This document shows, piece by piece, positions 8,331 through 18,501 of a stretch of 36,687 bases of DNA; within the stretch, counting starts at the first letter, position 1; every line of letters starts with the position of its first letter. The notes under the pieces are model-generated. The model made no database searches and was not told the DNA's origin. It saw only the letters and a list, made by a program, of their open reading frames with translations. Origin of the DNA: an uncultured PS1 clade bacterium (GTDB lineage: Bacteria > Pseudomonadota > Alphaproteobacteria > MED-G09); the NCBI GenBank assembly GCA_902608415.1, contig CACLNZ010000010.1, forward strand, positions 1 to 36,687. Direction: 5' to 3'. The position numbers and the translations under genes are program-made.

Positions 8331-8900
8331 TCATATAATTAAGTATTTAATACGAACAAAACTAAATCTTAAAAATTCCTTTAAAAAATTAATAAAATTA
8401 TTGCTATTAGTTTTAACTGGCCATGATGTGATTTTAATATGATTGGTGTTATTTTGAAATTCTAAAATGCTTCTAGGAAGGTGGATATCTGAAGTAACAA
8501 GAATTGCAGAAATCAAATTATTCTTTTTCATCCATTTTATAACTTCAACAGCATTAGTTTTTGTATTTTTTGCTTCTTTTCCAATAAAAACACAACAGTC
8601 AAATAAACTAATTTTCTCGGTTGAACTGTTAGGAATAATGATTTTTCTTAATTCATTTTTTTTCACGATTGGATTAACTCCAGAAATGAACATTTTTTTG
8701 GAATAATTAGCTTCCAGCAATTCGAATCCTTTTTTTATTCGATCAAATTTCCCAGTTAAAACCACTATTGAATCAAAATTAGTGTTATTTTTTAGTTCCC
8801 AATCATTCTTTTTGGATAACAAATTAAATTCATTTAGTAGTAAAAAAAATAGAAAAATTATTGCGAAAATAATAGTAATTAAAAGTGTCTTAAGTTGCAT
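8331..8900 (-). CDS. YdcF/DUF218-family protein
   Basis: 'IVVLTGKFDRIKKGFELLE...KKMFISGV', 'SAILVTSDIHLPRSILEF' DUF218 motifs. Confidence 0.82.
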   Translation of the reverse strand: MQLKTLLITIIFAIIFLFFLLLNEFNLLSKKNDWELKNNTNFDSIVVLTGKFDRIKKGFELLEANYSKKMFISGVNPIVKKNELRKIIIPNSSTEKISLFDCCVFIGKEAKNTKTNAVEVIKWMKKNNLISAILVTSDIHLPRSILEFQNNTNHIKITSWPVKTNSNNFINFLKEFLRFSFVRIKYLII

Positions 8901-9000
8901 TATACTTTAATATTAATTTTTTTAAGAATATATGCATAGAGTTTTTTCAATCATAAATTTTTTCTTAAAATATTTTGTTAACAATTTTGTATTGTAGAAA

Positions 9001-9885
9001 ATGAAAAAGAAATTACTTCCACTATCATTGCTATTCTTTTTGGGTATTGTTTGGGGTTCAGGATTTGCGATAATTAAGATTATTCTTGTCTCTATTGGCC
9101 CATTATGGATAATGTTTAGCAGAATAGCACTAGGTTCATTAGTTCTATTAATTTGGCTATATCTACAAAATAAATCCCTTACTTTTGATAAAGAATTTTG
9201 GTTTTGGAGTTTTATTATTGGATTTTTGGGATTTAATTTCCCATTTAGTATAATAGCCTGGGGACAGCAGTATATTCCTTCTTCCCTTACAGCAATATTG
9301 ATGGGTATTAACCCTATATTGACGCTTATACTTTCTTATCTTCTTCTAAAAGACGAAAAAATTACCTCTGTTAAAATATTAGGCATAACATTAGGTTTTT
9401 TAGGTCTTATATTATTAATAGGTTTAAATAATTCAGAAATTGTTGATTTAAATTCTATGTTTATGTTTGGACAAATTGCAGTTTTATTAGGAACTTCCTC
9501 ATATGCTTTAGCAACTGTATTGACAAAAAAAATTTCTCATATACCTCCTACTGATAGAGCAATAGGCTCTTTACTAAGCGCATCTTTTATGGGCTTGATC
9601 ACAGCAATTCTTTTTGAACCTTTTCCTGATTTGGCCTTATTAGATACTAAAACTATTCTTTTACTTTTTCTCTTGGGTACTGTTTCAACCGGAGTTGCAA
9701 CATTTGTATGGTTTAAAATAGTTGATTTAGAAGGGCCTATATTTATGTCTATGGTCAATTATTTGATACCAGTATGGGCATTAGTTTTAGGAATTTATTT
9801 GTTAGATGAATCTATAAATTTTGCTATTATTATTGGATTAGCTTTTATTTTTAGTGGTATCTGGCTTATTCAAAGGAAACAATAA
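9001..9885 (+). CDS. EamA/DMT-family transporter
   Basis: 'LFFLGIVWGSGFAIIKI', 'MGINPILTLILSYLLLKDEKIT', 10 TM segments. Confidence 0.92.
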   Translation: MKKKLLPLSLLFFLGIVWGSGFAIIKIILVSIGPLWIMFSRIALGSLVLLIWLYLQNKSLTFDKEFWFWSFIIGFLGFNFPFSIIAWGQQYIPSSLTAILMGINPILTLILSYLLLKDEKITSVKILGITLGFLGLILLIGLNNSEIVDLNSMFMFGQIAVLLGTSSYALATVLTKKISHIPPTDRAIGSLLSASFMGLITAILFEPFPDLALLDTKTILLLFLLGTVSTGVATFVWFKIVDLEGPIFMSMVNYLIPVWALVLGIYLLDESINFAIIIGLAFIFSGIWLIQRKQ

Positions 9886-10335
9886 ATGAAATTTCTTTAT
9901 TTACCAATATTTTATATAATATCTTCACTCTTGACGGCATCACTTATAATCTTAATTAATTTATCCGCCAACTTAATTTGGTTAACATCTCAAGGTTTTG
10001 ATATTTCAATCAAAATGTTCTTTGAGTTACTTTTAAAAGATATTTCAAATGGCTTTTTATTTTTAGTCATAATTTTAATAACATTTTTTTTAGCATTTTT
10101 AATAACTATGATTGTTAGATATTTTTTTCCAATTAAACGTACTTTATCCTATTCAATTTCAGGATTTGTTAGCGTTTTTTTCATGCTAAAGTTGACAACA
10201 TTGGTGTTTACAGGGGCTATTTTAATTGCTGGAATGAGATCTTATCTTGGACTTTTTCTTTTTTGTGTATCCGGCCTTTTGGGTGGATATTTATATGGAC
10301 TTCTCTTAAATAAGGTATTTAAAAATGAGAATTGA
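9886..10335 (+). CDS. Hypothetical 4-TM membrane protein
   Basis: 149 aa, strongly hydrophobic, starts immediately after the preceding stop (TAAATG). Confidence 0.65.
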   Translation: MKFLYLPIFYIISSLLTASLIILINLSANLIWLTSQGFDISIKMFFELLLKDISNGFLFLVIILITFFLAFLITMIVRYFFPIKRTLSYSISGFVSVFFMLKLTTLVFTGAILIAGMRSYLGLFLFCVSGLLGGYLYGLLLNKVFKNEN

Positions 10336-11446
10336 AAACAAATTAAATTATAAATATAGAATATTAGTATTGATCTCTCTTGTAGCCATAGTTCTTGCAA
10401 GACCTCTAATTGCAGCTAATTTAGAATATAATGTTGAGAAAGTTGAACATAATTTTAACCATCCATGGAGCTCAGCCACACTTCCTAATGGAGATATCCT
10501 TGTTACCGAACTTATTGGTAAAATAAAGAGAATAGATATCAAAACTAGAGAGGTTATTGATATTAACGGAATTCCAAATGCCTTGTTTAGAGGCCAAGGT
10601 GGTTTATCAGATATTATTCTTCATCCTGAATTTGAAAAAAATAGTATTGTTTTGATCTCTTTTTCATATGGTGAAAAAAATAAAAATACTCTTAAAGTTA
10701 TTAGTGCAGAGTTAATTAGAAATGAACTCATGAATAAAAAAATAATTTTTGAGGCAAAACCATATAGAAAATCATCAAATCACTATGGCGCGCGCCTAGT
10801 TTTTTTGAATGATAATTCATTAATAATAACATCTGGAGATGGCTTTAATTATCGTGAAGATGCACAAAACCTTGATAATCATTTTGGTAAAATTATTCGT
10901 ATTAATGCTGATGGCTCTATTCCAAAAGATAATCCTTACATCAATACACAAAATGCTTTACCAGAAATTTTTTCATATGGTCATAGAAATCAGCAGGGAA
11001 TAGCTTACGACTCAAAAAATGATATATTATATTCTAATGAGCATGGCCCACGTGGCGGTGACGAGCTTAACTTAATTATTGCTGGTAAAAATTATGGCTG
11101 GCCAGCCATTACTTACGGTATAGATTATAATGGTAGTATAATTTCTCCATTTACAGAAAAGATTGGTATGGAGCAACCCTTAACATACTGGGTACCTTCA
11201 ATAGCACCTTCTGATATGATTTTTTATGATGGAGAAATGTTTCCTGAATTTAATAATAGTTTAATTATAAGCTCTCTTGTTCCCGGTGAAATAAGAAAGA
11301 TTTCTCTTGATAATAATGCATTAGAAGAAGAAATTATTTTTGATGAAATCAAAGGCAGAATTAGAAGTATAAAATCATCAACAAATGGTGCTTTGGTTGT
11401 ATTATCGGATGGGCCAAAGGGGGAGGCCTATATAATTAATAGATAA
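10325..11446 (+). CDS. PQQ-dependent sugar dehydrogenase-like protein (soluble GDH / YliI family)
   Basis: 'FNHPWSSATLPNGDILVTELIGKIKRID', 'GHRNQQGIAYD', 'NEHGPRGGDELNLI.GKNYGWP' are diagnostic of this family. Confidence 0.94.
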   Translation: MRIENKLNYKYRILVLISLVAIVLARPLIAANLEYNVEKVEHNFNHPWSSATLPNGDILVTELIGKIKRIDIKTREVIDINGIPNALFRGQGGLSDIILHPEFEKNSIVLISFSYGEKNKNTLKVISAELIRNELMNKKIIFEAKPYRKSSNHYGARLVFLNDNSLIITSGDGFNYREDAQNLDNHFGKIIRINADGSIPKDNPYINTQNALPEIFSYGHRNQQGIAYDSKNDILYSNEHGPRGGDELNLIIAGKNYGWPAITYGIDYNGSIISPFTEKIGMEQPLTYWVPSIAPSDMIFYDGEMFPEFNNSLIISSLVPGEIRKISLDNNALEEEIIFDEIKGRIRSIKSSTNGALVVLSDGPKGEAYIINR

Positions 11447-11470
11447 TGCCTTCTGAAGTATATAGAAATT

Positions 11471-12154
11471 ATGATTATTCAATGTCCAGCATGTAATACA
11501 AGTTTTTCTGTAAGCACAGAAAAATTTGGAACTAAAAATAGAAAAGTTAAGTGTTCTAAATGTTATTTTATTTGGACAGCAAACTCGCAAGGTAAAGCTA
11601 TTGAAGTTCCTCCTCTTTATGAATCCATTAATTCTCAAGGAGGAGTAATTAAAGAAAATAAAAATGAGACATTGGATCCAAATATAAAACCAGATCATCC
11701 ATTACCTGTTACAGTTAAAGAAAAAGATAATGAGAAAGGTGGTTTTTTATCTATTATTATAATACTGGTTCTTTTCTTATCGCTTGGGATGATTTGGTAC
11801 AATAGAATTTTCTTATTGGAAAATTTTCCTATATTAAGACCTGTTTTAGAGTTTGTTGATCCCTCAATAAATATTAGAGGGATAGATATTTATAATTTAG
11901 AATCTCGTGCCACAATTATTAATAATAAAGAGTCTTTAATTGTTTCGGGTTCTTTAATTAATCAGTCAAATTATATGAGAATTGTACCTAATATAATTGT
12001 TAAAATAGTAGGGCCAGATGAAAAAGTTATCATGCAAGAGATTATTGTTTTAAATGATGAGTATTTTGAAATGAATGAACAAAAATCATTTTCAACAAAT
12101 TTTATAAATTACCCAAAGAATGCTAATAAGGTTCTGATCGAGATTATTCCTTAG
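11471..12154 (+). CDS. MJ0042-type zinc-ribbon protein with DUF3426-like C-terminus
   Basis: 'MIIQCPACNTSFSVSTEKFGTKNRKVKCSKCYFIWTA' CXXC..CXXC plus one TM segment. Confidence 0.85.
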   Translation: MIIQCPACNTSFSVSTEKFGTKNRKVKCSKCYFIWTANSQGKAIEVPPLYESINSQGGVIKENKNETLDPNIKPDHPLPVTVKEKDNEKGGFLSIIIILVLFLSLGMIWYNRIFLLENFPILRPVLEFVDPSINIRGIDIYNLESRATIINNKESLIVSGSLINQSNYMRIVPNIIVKIVGPDEKVIMQEIIVLNDEYFEMNEQKSFSTNFINYPKNANKVLIEIIP

Positions 12155-13410
12155 TTTTCTTGCCAATCAGCTAAGCTATCCTGATCAATCATTTCTTCTA
12201 TATCCTGCCTCTTCTTTATGACAGAATAACTATCGTCTTTAATAATTATTTCTGCAATTGAAGGCCTCGAATTATAATTTGATGATAAAACAGAACCATA
12301 AGCTCCAACATTTGTAATAGCTAAAAGATCTCCTTCTAAAAGTTGTGAAGTTGTGAAGTTTTTTATAAAAAAATCTCCTGTTTCACAAATAGGGCCCACC
12401 ACATCATAACTTTCTGTAGGTCTTTCTTTGCCACCTTCAATTATTGTAAGAGCATTATGCAATGATCCATATAAAGATGGCCTTATAAAATCATTCATAG
12501 CTGCATCAACGATGATAAATTTTTTAGACTCATTCTCTTTAATATAAATTATTTTTGTTACGAGTATACCTGACTCAGCTGTTAAAAATCTTCCAGGTTC
12601 AATTATGATCTTTTTATTTAATGATCCTAATTTTTTTGAAACTAATGCTGCATAATCTTTAATATTTAGGGCTTTTTCATCAGTATAATTAATTCCTATG
12701 CCTCCTCCTATATCGATTATATCAATATCAATATTCTTTTCTTTTAATTTAATAATAGTTTCAACAATACTATCAAAAGTTTTTTCGAAAGGCTCTAAAT
12801 CATTAATTTGACTTCCAATGTGTACATCAATACCTTTAATTTCAATATTATTTAGATTTGACGCAAGTTCATAAACATCAATCGCCTCTTTAATAGAAAT
12901 GCCAAATTTATCTTGCTTCTTTCCTGTAGAAATTTTTTCATTTCCGCCAGCTTCGATGTCAGGGTTAACTCTTAGTGATATTGGTGCAATCATATTTAGA
13001 TTTGCTGCTTGTGTTGAAATTTGTTTGAGCTCAGAAATAGATTCAACATTAATCATTAATATCTTATTTTTAATTGCAAATATAATTTCGTCAGTATTCT
13101 TACCGACGCCAGAAAAAACAATTTTATTAGGTGGTATTTTTGCTTTTAAAGCTCTTTTAAGCTCTCCAATTGAAACCACATCTGCTCCAGAACCCAATGA
13201 AGAGAATGTTTTTATAATTGATTGGTTTGAATTAGCTTTTAATGAGAAGCAAACAAGAAGGTCTTCTTCTTTAAAAGCATTAGTAAGTTCATTATATTTA
13301 CTTTCAAGTATTTTGGAAGAATAACAATAGAATGGTGAACCAAGTTTTTTCGCCAACTCAATTAAATTTATATTTTCACAGTGAAGATTTTTGTTTTTGT
13401 AAGAATACAT
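12151..13410 (-). CDS. lysA: Diaminopimelate decarboxylase
   Basis: 'FYCYSSKILESKY', 'CFSLKANSNQSII', 'IDIGGGIGINY', 'EPGRFLTAESG', 'CETGDFF' motifs. Confidence 0.96.
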   Translation of the reverse strand: MYSYKNKNLHCENINLIELAKKLGSPFYCYSSKILESKYNELTNAFKEEDLLVCFSLKANSNQSIIKTFSSLGSGADVVSIGELKRALKAKIPPNKIVFSGVGKNTDEIIFAIKNKILMINVESISELKQISTQAANLNMIAPISLRVNPDIEAGGNEKISTGKKQDKFGISIKEAIDVYELASNLNNIEIKGIDVHIGSQINDLEPFEKTFDSIVETIIKLKEKNIDIDIIDIGGGIGINYTDEKALNIKDYAALVSKKLGSLNKKIIIEPGRFLTAESGILVTKIIYIKENESKKFIIVDAAMNDFIRPSLYGSLHNALTIIEGGKERPTESYDVVGPICETGDFFIKNFTTSQLLEGDLLAITNVGAYGSVLSSNYNSRPSIAEIIIKDDSYSVIKKRQDIEEMIDQDSLADWQEN

Positions 13411-13412
13411 AA

Positions 13413-13541
13413 TTACTTACCTTCGAGGAATATTCCAACAGGGTTAATATTATTTGATGGCGGCGGCAATAAATCTCCTTTTCTGCCGCATCCAGATAAT
13501 AGAATTATAAATATGATAATTATGATGCTATTTTTTTTCAT
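13413..13541 (-). CDS. lptM: Small LptM/YifL-family lipoprotein (42 aa; absent from the ORF track)
   Basis: Translated by hand: MKKNSIIIIIFIILLSGCGRKGDLLPPPSNNINPVGIFLEGK. Lipobox LSGC followed by GRKGDLLPP; sits between argH and lysA and overlaps the argH 3' end. Confidence 0.9.
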   Translation of the reverse strand: MKKNSIIIIIFIILLSGCGRKGDLLPPPSNNINPVGIFLEGK

Positions 13542-14934
13542 TCTGTAATTTTTTTATCCATTTTGCTGCTGATTTTTTTACCATTAATGGAGATGTGCTA
13601 CCAAAGGATTTTTTTTGATTAACAGATTGTTTAGCATCCAGCACATTAAAAATATCATCATTAATCTTTTTATTAAAACTTTTAAGCTCTTTTATTGTTA
13701 GTTCAGATAATTTAATTTTCTTTTTCTCACAATATCTTACTATATTTCCAGTTATTTTATGAGCTTCTCTAAAAGGAATATTTAAGTTAGAAACAAGCCA
13801 ATCTGCTAAATCAGTGGCTGTAGAGTAACTTTTTTGTGCAGCAGAGTATAAATTTTCTTTTTTAGGTTTTAATTTTTTTACGATGGCATTTATTGCTTCA
13901 AGGGAATTCAAAATATTATCTATAGCATCAAAAGTTAACTCTTTATCTTCTTGAAGATCTTTTGAATATGCTAAAGGTAATCCTTTCATAACAACAAGAA
14001 TCGACATCAGTGCTCCAATAACTCTTCCATTTTTTCCTCTAACCAATTCTGCAATATCAGGATTCTTCTTTTGAGGCATTATTGATGATCCTGTCGCAAG
14101 GCTATCGGGCAATTCAATGAAATCAAAACCTTCTGAGACCCAAAGTATAATTTCTTCAGAAAACCTTGAAAGATGAGAAGCAAGTATTGATGAAGCTGCC
14201 AAAGGCTCAATAATGAAATCTCTTGATGAAACTGCATCAATCGAGTTAGCCATTGGATTTGTGAAACCTAGAGCTTTTGATGTCATTTCTCTATCAATTG
14301 GAAAGGTTGTTCCCGCTAATGCCGCTGCGCCAAGAGGGCTTTGGTTGATCCTTTTTAAGGCATCTTGAAATCTATTTTTATCTCTTTCGAGCATTTCTAC
14401 ATAAGCAAGAAGATGGTGACCAAGTGTAACAGGTTGAGCAATTTGCATATGAGTAAATCCTGGCATAATAAAATCATAATATTTACTCGCTTTTTTACTT
14501 AATTCTTTTTGAATCATCGTAATTTTTTTTATGATTTCTTGGCATTTTTTCCTCATATATAATCTCATATCGGTTGCTACCTGATCATTTCTTGATCTAC
14601 CGGTATGAAGTTTTTTAGCTACATTGCCAATTTTTTTTTGAAGGTTTGACTCAATATTCATGTGTATATCTTCTAGAAGTGGATCTAAATTAAAAATACC
14701 CTTTTCAAACTCAATTTTGATTTTTTTTAAACCAGATATAATTTTTTGTGATTCTACCAAAGAAATTATCTTATTTTTTGCTAGCATTTTCGCATGTGCA
14801 ATCGAGGCAGTAATATCTTCAAGATATAGCCTAGAGTCAAATTCAATAGAAGAATTCATTTCAAGCATTATTTTATCTTGATCGGAGTTGAATCTACCTC
14901 CCCACATTTTATTTTTTTGTATTTTTCTAGCCAT
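13528..14934 (-). CDS. argH: Argininosuccinate lyase
   Basis: 'MWGGRFNSDQDKIM', 'HTGRSRNDQVATD', 'GSSIMPQKKNPDIAEL'. Confidence 0.97.
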   Translation of the reverse strand: MARKIQKNKMWGGRFNSDQDKIMLEMNSSIEFDSRLYLEDITASIAHAKMLAKNKIISLVESQKIISGLKKIKIEFEKGIFNLDPLLEDIHMNIESNLQKKIGNVAKKLHTGRSRNDQVATDMRLYMRKKCQEIIKKITMIQKELSKKASKYYDFIMPGFTHMQIAQPVTLGHHLLAYVEMLERDKNRFQDALKRINQSPLGAAALAGTTFPIDREMTSKALGFTNPMANSIDAVSSRDFIIEPLAASSILASHLSRFSEEIILWVSEGFDFIELPDSLATGSSIMPQKKNPDIAELVRGKNGRVIGALMSILVVMKGLPLAYSKDLQEDKELTFDAIDNILNSLEAINAIVKKLKPKKENLYSAAQKSYSTATDLADWLVSNLNIPFREAHKITGNIVRYCEKKKIKLSELTIKELKSFNKKINDDIFNVLDAKQSVNQKKSFGSTSPLMVKKSAAKWIKKLQNEKK

Positions 14935-14975
14935 ATTTACTTTTAATTTAAAAAAAACCTCTCTATAGAACTCTC

Positions 14976-15533
14976 ATGTTTAAGTCAAAAAAGAAATTTA
15001 TTATATTTTCGTTAATCATCTCCTTTAGCTTGCTGCTAATAGTTTCTTATTCTATTGGTTTGTTCAATAATGACTCAGAACATTTTAAACTTTCTGAGCC
15101 TGATCCATTATCAAAATTTGATATTGTTGAATTTAACGACTCAGAAGGTAACAAGTATAACATATCCGATTTCAGGGGAAAGTTTATCTTGATGAATTTT
15201 TGGGCCACATGGTGTTTACCATGTAGAGTAGAGATGCCTTCACTTGATAATTTACAGGCTGAAATGGGCGATGAAAATTTTCAGGTTATTATTGTGTCTA
15301 TTGAAAGAACAGCTTTTCCTAAAGTTGAAAATTTCCTTAAAGAAATTAACATAAAAAATTTAAGTAGCTACCATGACCCAACTACAATGGTTGGAAAATA
15401 TATTAATGCAAAGGGATTACCAATAACAATTCTCTTCGATAAAAATGGAAAAGAAATCGGAAGATACGATGGTGACTTTGAATGGGATTCAAAAGAGGTA
15501 GTAAAATTTATTGCCGAATTAAAGAGTTCTTAA
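14976..15533 (+). CDS. TlpA-family thioredoxin-like protein
   Basis: N-terminal TM anchor; 'MNFWATWCLPCRVEMPSL' (WCLPC active site). Confidence 0.93.
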   Translation: MFKSKKKFIIFSLIISFSLLLIVSYSIGLFNNDSEHFKLSEPDPLSKFDIVEFNDSEGNKYNISDFRGKFILMNFWATWCLPCRVEMPSLDNLQAEMGDENFQVIIVSIERTAFPKVENFLKEINIKNLSSYHDPTTMVGKYINAKGLPITILFDKNGKEIGRYDGDFEWDSKEVVKFIAELKSS

Positions 15534-15540
15534 ATTTAAC

Positions 15541-16470
15541 CTAACCTAATGCTGTTTCTAACTCTGGTATTGCTTTAAATAAATCTGCAACTAAACCATA
15601 ATCTGCTACCTGAAATATTGGAGCTTCTTCATCTTTATTAATAGCGACAATAATTTTCGAATCCTTCATACCAGCTAAATGTTGAATAGCTCCAGAAATT
15701 CCTACAGCGATATATAGTTCAGGAGCAACAACTTTACCTGTTTGACCAACTTGATAATCATTTGGAACAAATCCAGCATCAACAGCTGCGCGTGATGCAC
15801 CAACTGCAGCACCTAATTTATCTGCTATAGCTTCTAATAATACAAAATTGTCTCCTGATTGCATTCCTCTGCCTCCAGATATGATAATTTTAGCTGATGT
15901 AAGTTCAGGTCTGTCTGATTCTGTTAATTCTTCAGATATATACTCAGATAATTCTGGACTAGATGCTGAGTCTACTACCTCAATATCTACTGCTTCTTGA
16001 CCTTCAGCAGCTTGGAAAGCAGTTGCTCTTACTGTAATAACTTTCTTTTCTGCTAATAATTTTACTGTCTCAATAGCATTTCCTGCATAAATCGGATGTT
16101 CAAATGTCTGATTATCAATAACTGATGTTATGTCTGAAACCTGAGGAACATCAAGGAGAGCAGCAACTCTTGGCATAAAATTTTTACTTGTCGTTGTTGC
16201 CGGTGCAATAAATGTATTATAATTACTTGATATAGAAACAATTAGATCTGCATATGGCTCAGCTAAATGTTTTGCATAAATATCATTATCACAAATTAAG
16301 ACTTTATTTACTCCAGAAATTTTTGCAGCTTCTTCTGCAACAGAATTACAATCCTTACCAGCAACTAGTATATCTACCTGTTCACCTATTTCATGAGCTG
16401 CAGTAATGGCTTTCCTTACTGAGTCACCGATACTATTATTATCATGTTCTGCAATCAATAATGTTGTCAT
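15541..16470 (-). CDS. etfA: Electron transfer flavoprotein alpha subunit
   Basis: 'GGRGMQSGDNF', 'VGASRAAVDAGFVPNDYQVGQTGKVVAPELYIAVGISGAIQHLAGMKDSKII'. Confidence 0.97.
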   Translation of the reverse strand: MTTLLIAEHDNNSIGDSVRKAITAAHEIGEQVDILVAGKDCNSVAEEAAKISGVNKVLICDNDIYAKHLAEPYADLIVSISSNYNTFIAPATTTSKNFMPRVAALLDVPQVSDITSVIDNQTFEHPIYAGNAIETVKLLAEKKVITVRATAFQAAEGQEAVDIEVVDSASSPELSEYISEELTESDRPELTSAKIIISGGRGMQSGDNFVLLEAIADKLGAAVGASRAAVDAGFVPNDYQVGQTGKVVAPELYIAVGISGAIQHLAGMKDSKIIVAINKDEEAPIFQVADYGLVADLFKAIPELETALG

Positions 16471-17219
16471 TAAATAACTCCTACTTCATTTTTTAATTTA
16501 TCCACTAATTCATCAACTGTCTCAACTTTTACCCCAGCTTCTCTTTGAGTGGGTTCTGAAACTTTTATAATTTCTAAATTCTGTTCAATAGAAATATTTA
16601 AATCTTCCGGATTTTTTTCGGTAATCTCTTTTTTCTTAGCCTTCATAATATTCGGAAGTGATGCATATCTAGGCTCATTAAGTCTCAAATCAGTTGTTAC
16701 AATTGAAGGCATGCTAAGTTTTATTGTTTGTAGTCCTCCATCAACTTCTCTAGTTACTAATAATTTATCATTTTCCAATTTTACCTCAGAAGCGAATGTA
16801 CCTTGTGACCAACCCAACAATGCAGATAACATTTGACCTGTTTGATTTGAATCATCATCAATTGCTTGTTTTCCTAGAATTATTAAGTCAGGATTTTCTT
16901 CTTCTGCCACTGCTTTTATAATTTTTGCAACATTTAAAGGCGAAACATTTTGATCTGATTTTATAAGAATCCCACGATCAGCTCCCATAGCAAGAGCTGT
17001 TCTAATTGTTTCTTGTGCTTGTTGAGGCCCTATTGAAAGAGCAATAATTTCTTCAGCAGTTCCCGCTTCTTTTAGTCTAATTGCTTCTTCAACAGCAATT
17101 TCATCAAATGGATTCATTGACATCTTAACATTATCAAGCTCAACACCCGTTTGATCAGATTTGACTCTTATTTTGACGTTGTAGTCTACAACCCTTTTAA
17201 TAGGTACAATTATTTTCAT
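16470..17219 (-). CDS. etfB: Electron transfer flavoprotein beta subunit
   Basis: '[18 protein letters not shown]', '[16 protein letters not shown]', '[23 protein letters not shown]'. Start trimmed from the ORF-track 17285. Confidence 0.97.
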   Translation of the reverse strand: MKIIVPIKRVVDYNVKIRVKSDQTGVELDNVKMSMNPFDEIAVEEAIRLKEAGTAEEIIALSIGPQQAQETIRTALAMGADRGILIKSDQNVSPLNVAKIIKAVAEEENPDLIILGKQAIDDDSNQTGQMLSALLGWSQGTFASEVKLENDKLLVTREVDGGLQTIKLSMPSIVTTDLRLNEPRYASLPNIMKAKKKEITEKNPEDLNISIEQNLEIIKVSEPTQREAGVKVETVDELVDKLKNEVGVI

Positions 17220-17329
17220 TATTAACTCCAAAAAAATTTGAAAATAAATTAACGGGAAATTAAAACCCCTAACATGAAGTGTCAATAACTCAGTTTAAAA
17301 GTTTACGCAATTCTTTTAAATGTATTGCT

Positions 17330-17932
17330 TTACTCCTCCCTTGAGCTTCCGGGTTTCCATAAAACATCTCCTGTTCCACCAATATCAGTTTGATTAGCAT
17401 ATCTTGCTGCTACAAAAAGAAGATCCGAAAGTCTATTAATATATTTTAGGGCTGTATTAGAAACAGAGTTTTTCTCTAAATTATCCATTTTTACCACTAA
17501 TCTCTCTGCCTTACGAACGGCTGTTCTGGCTAAATGCAAGTATGAAGATGCTAATGTTCCACCAGGAAGTATAAAGGATTCAAGATCAGATAGGTTAGCA
17601 TTCAGCTGATCAATTTCATTTTCTAGCCTTTCGATTTGTTTTTCGGTAATCTTGGTTCTTTCTAGCATTTCTATATTTTTATCATTGATAGGAATTGATA
17701 ATTCGGCCCCTAAATCAAATAGCTCATTTTGAATTGTTGCTAAAATATTATCTAGTAATATTAATTCAGCCTGCTTTGTTTTTGTTCTTACAAGACCAAT
17801 AATTGAATTTGCCTCATCAACTGTTCCATAGGCTTCTACTCTATTGTCTTCTTTAGAAACCCTAGAACCGTCTCCAAGGCTTGTTTCACCTTTATCACCT
17901 GTTCTAGTATAAATTTTTGTTAATCGAATCAT
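17330..17932 (-). CDS. PduO-type ATP:cob(I)alamin adenosyltransferase
   Basis: 'RLTKIYTRTGDKGETSLGDGSRVSKEDNRVEAYGTVDEANS', 'FILPGGT', 'RTAVRKAER'. Confidence 0.95.
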   Translation of the reverse strand: MIRLTKIYTRTGDKGETSLGDGSRVSKEDNRVEAYGTVDEANSIIGLVRTKTKQAELILLDNILATIQNELFDLGAELSIPINDKNIEMLERTKITEKQIERLENEIDQLNANLSDLESFILPGGTLASSYLHLARTAVRKAERLVVKMDNLEKNSVSNTALKYINRLSDLLFVAARYANQTDIGGTGDVLWKPGSSREE

Positions 17933-18444
17933 TAATTCAATTTCCAAGCAAATCTTAAACCAACACTTGTAAGCCCTTGATTAGGATCACATAAACTACC
18001 ATTAGACATATGTTGTGCGCTAAGTTGAATCTTTTGTGTATCATTTATATCATAACCAAACGCTATCAGTTCTCTAAAATTTACTTTACAGCCGTATCCT
18101 AGTTCACCATCCTTTATTTCATTATTACCTGTATGAATCGCTGCACCAAAGGCCAGTTCACCAGAAAACCTATTTTTATTAAATAAATTCCAGGTTGATC
18201 CCGCGTAAAATAAGTGAGTATGGTTTGCGAGACTTAGTTGAGTTCCGATGTGAGGATTGCCAGCAAATCTATGCCACCATTCAGGTCTATCGAAAACTTT
18301 CTCAATAGATAAAGCAGGGCCTCCCTCAACTCTTCTCTCAACATCGTGCATTGACAAACCAATACGATATTCTGCTCCTTGTAAGAAACTTAAAGGCAGG
18401 AATAAAGTAATTAGAGCAATTTTAAATATTTTTTTTGTAATCAT
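17932..18444 (-). CDS. PagL-like lipid A 3-O-deacylase / acyloxyacyl hydrolase family
   Basis: Signal peptide, small beta-barrel, 'SAQHMSNGSL' H-x-S-N catalytic motif near the C-terminus. Confidence 0.8.
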   Translation of the reverse strand: MITKKIFKIALITLFLPLSFLQGAEYRIGLSMHDVERRVEGGPALSIEKVFDRPEWWHRFAGNPHIGTQLSLANHTHLFYAGSTWNLFNKNRFSGELAFGAAIHTGNNEIKDGELGYGCKVNFRELIAFGYDINDTQKIQLSAQHMSNGSLCDPNQGLTSVGLRFAWKLN

Positions 18445-18501
18445 TTTTGTCTCTCGAAAAAGAATATTAAACATAAATCATTTTTCAAAAATTTATAATA
18501 A

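Noticed and set aside
12899-13324. 141-aa plus-strand ORF opposite lysA
   Set aside because: Fully antisense to a well-supported lysA; composition is that expected of a shadow frame.
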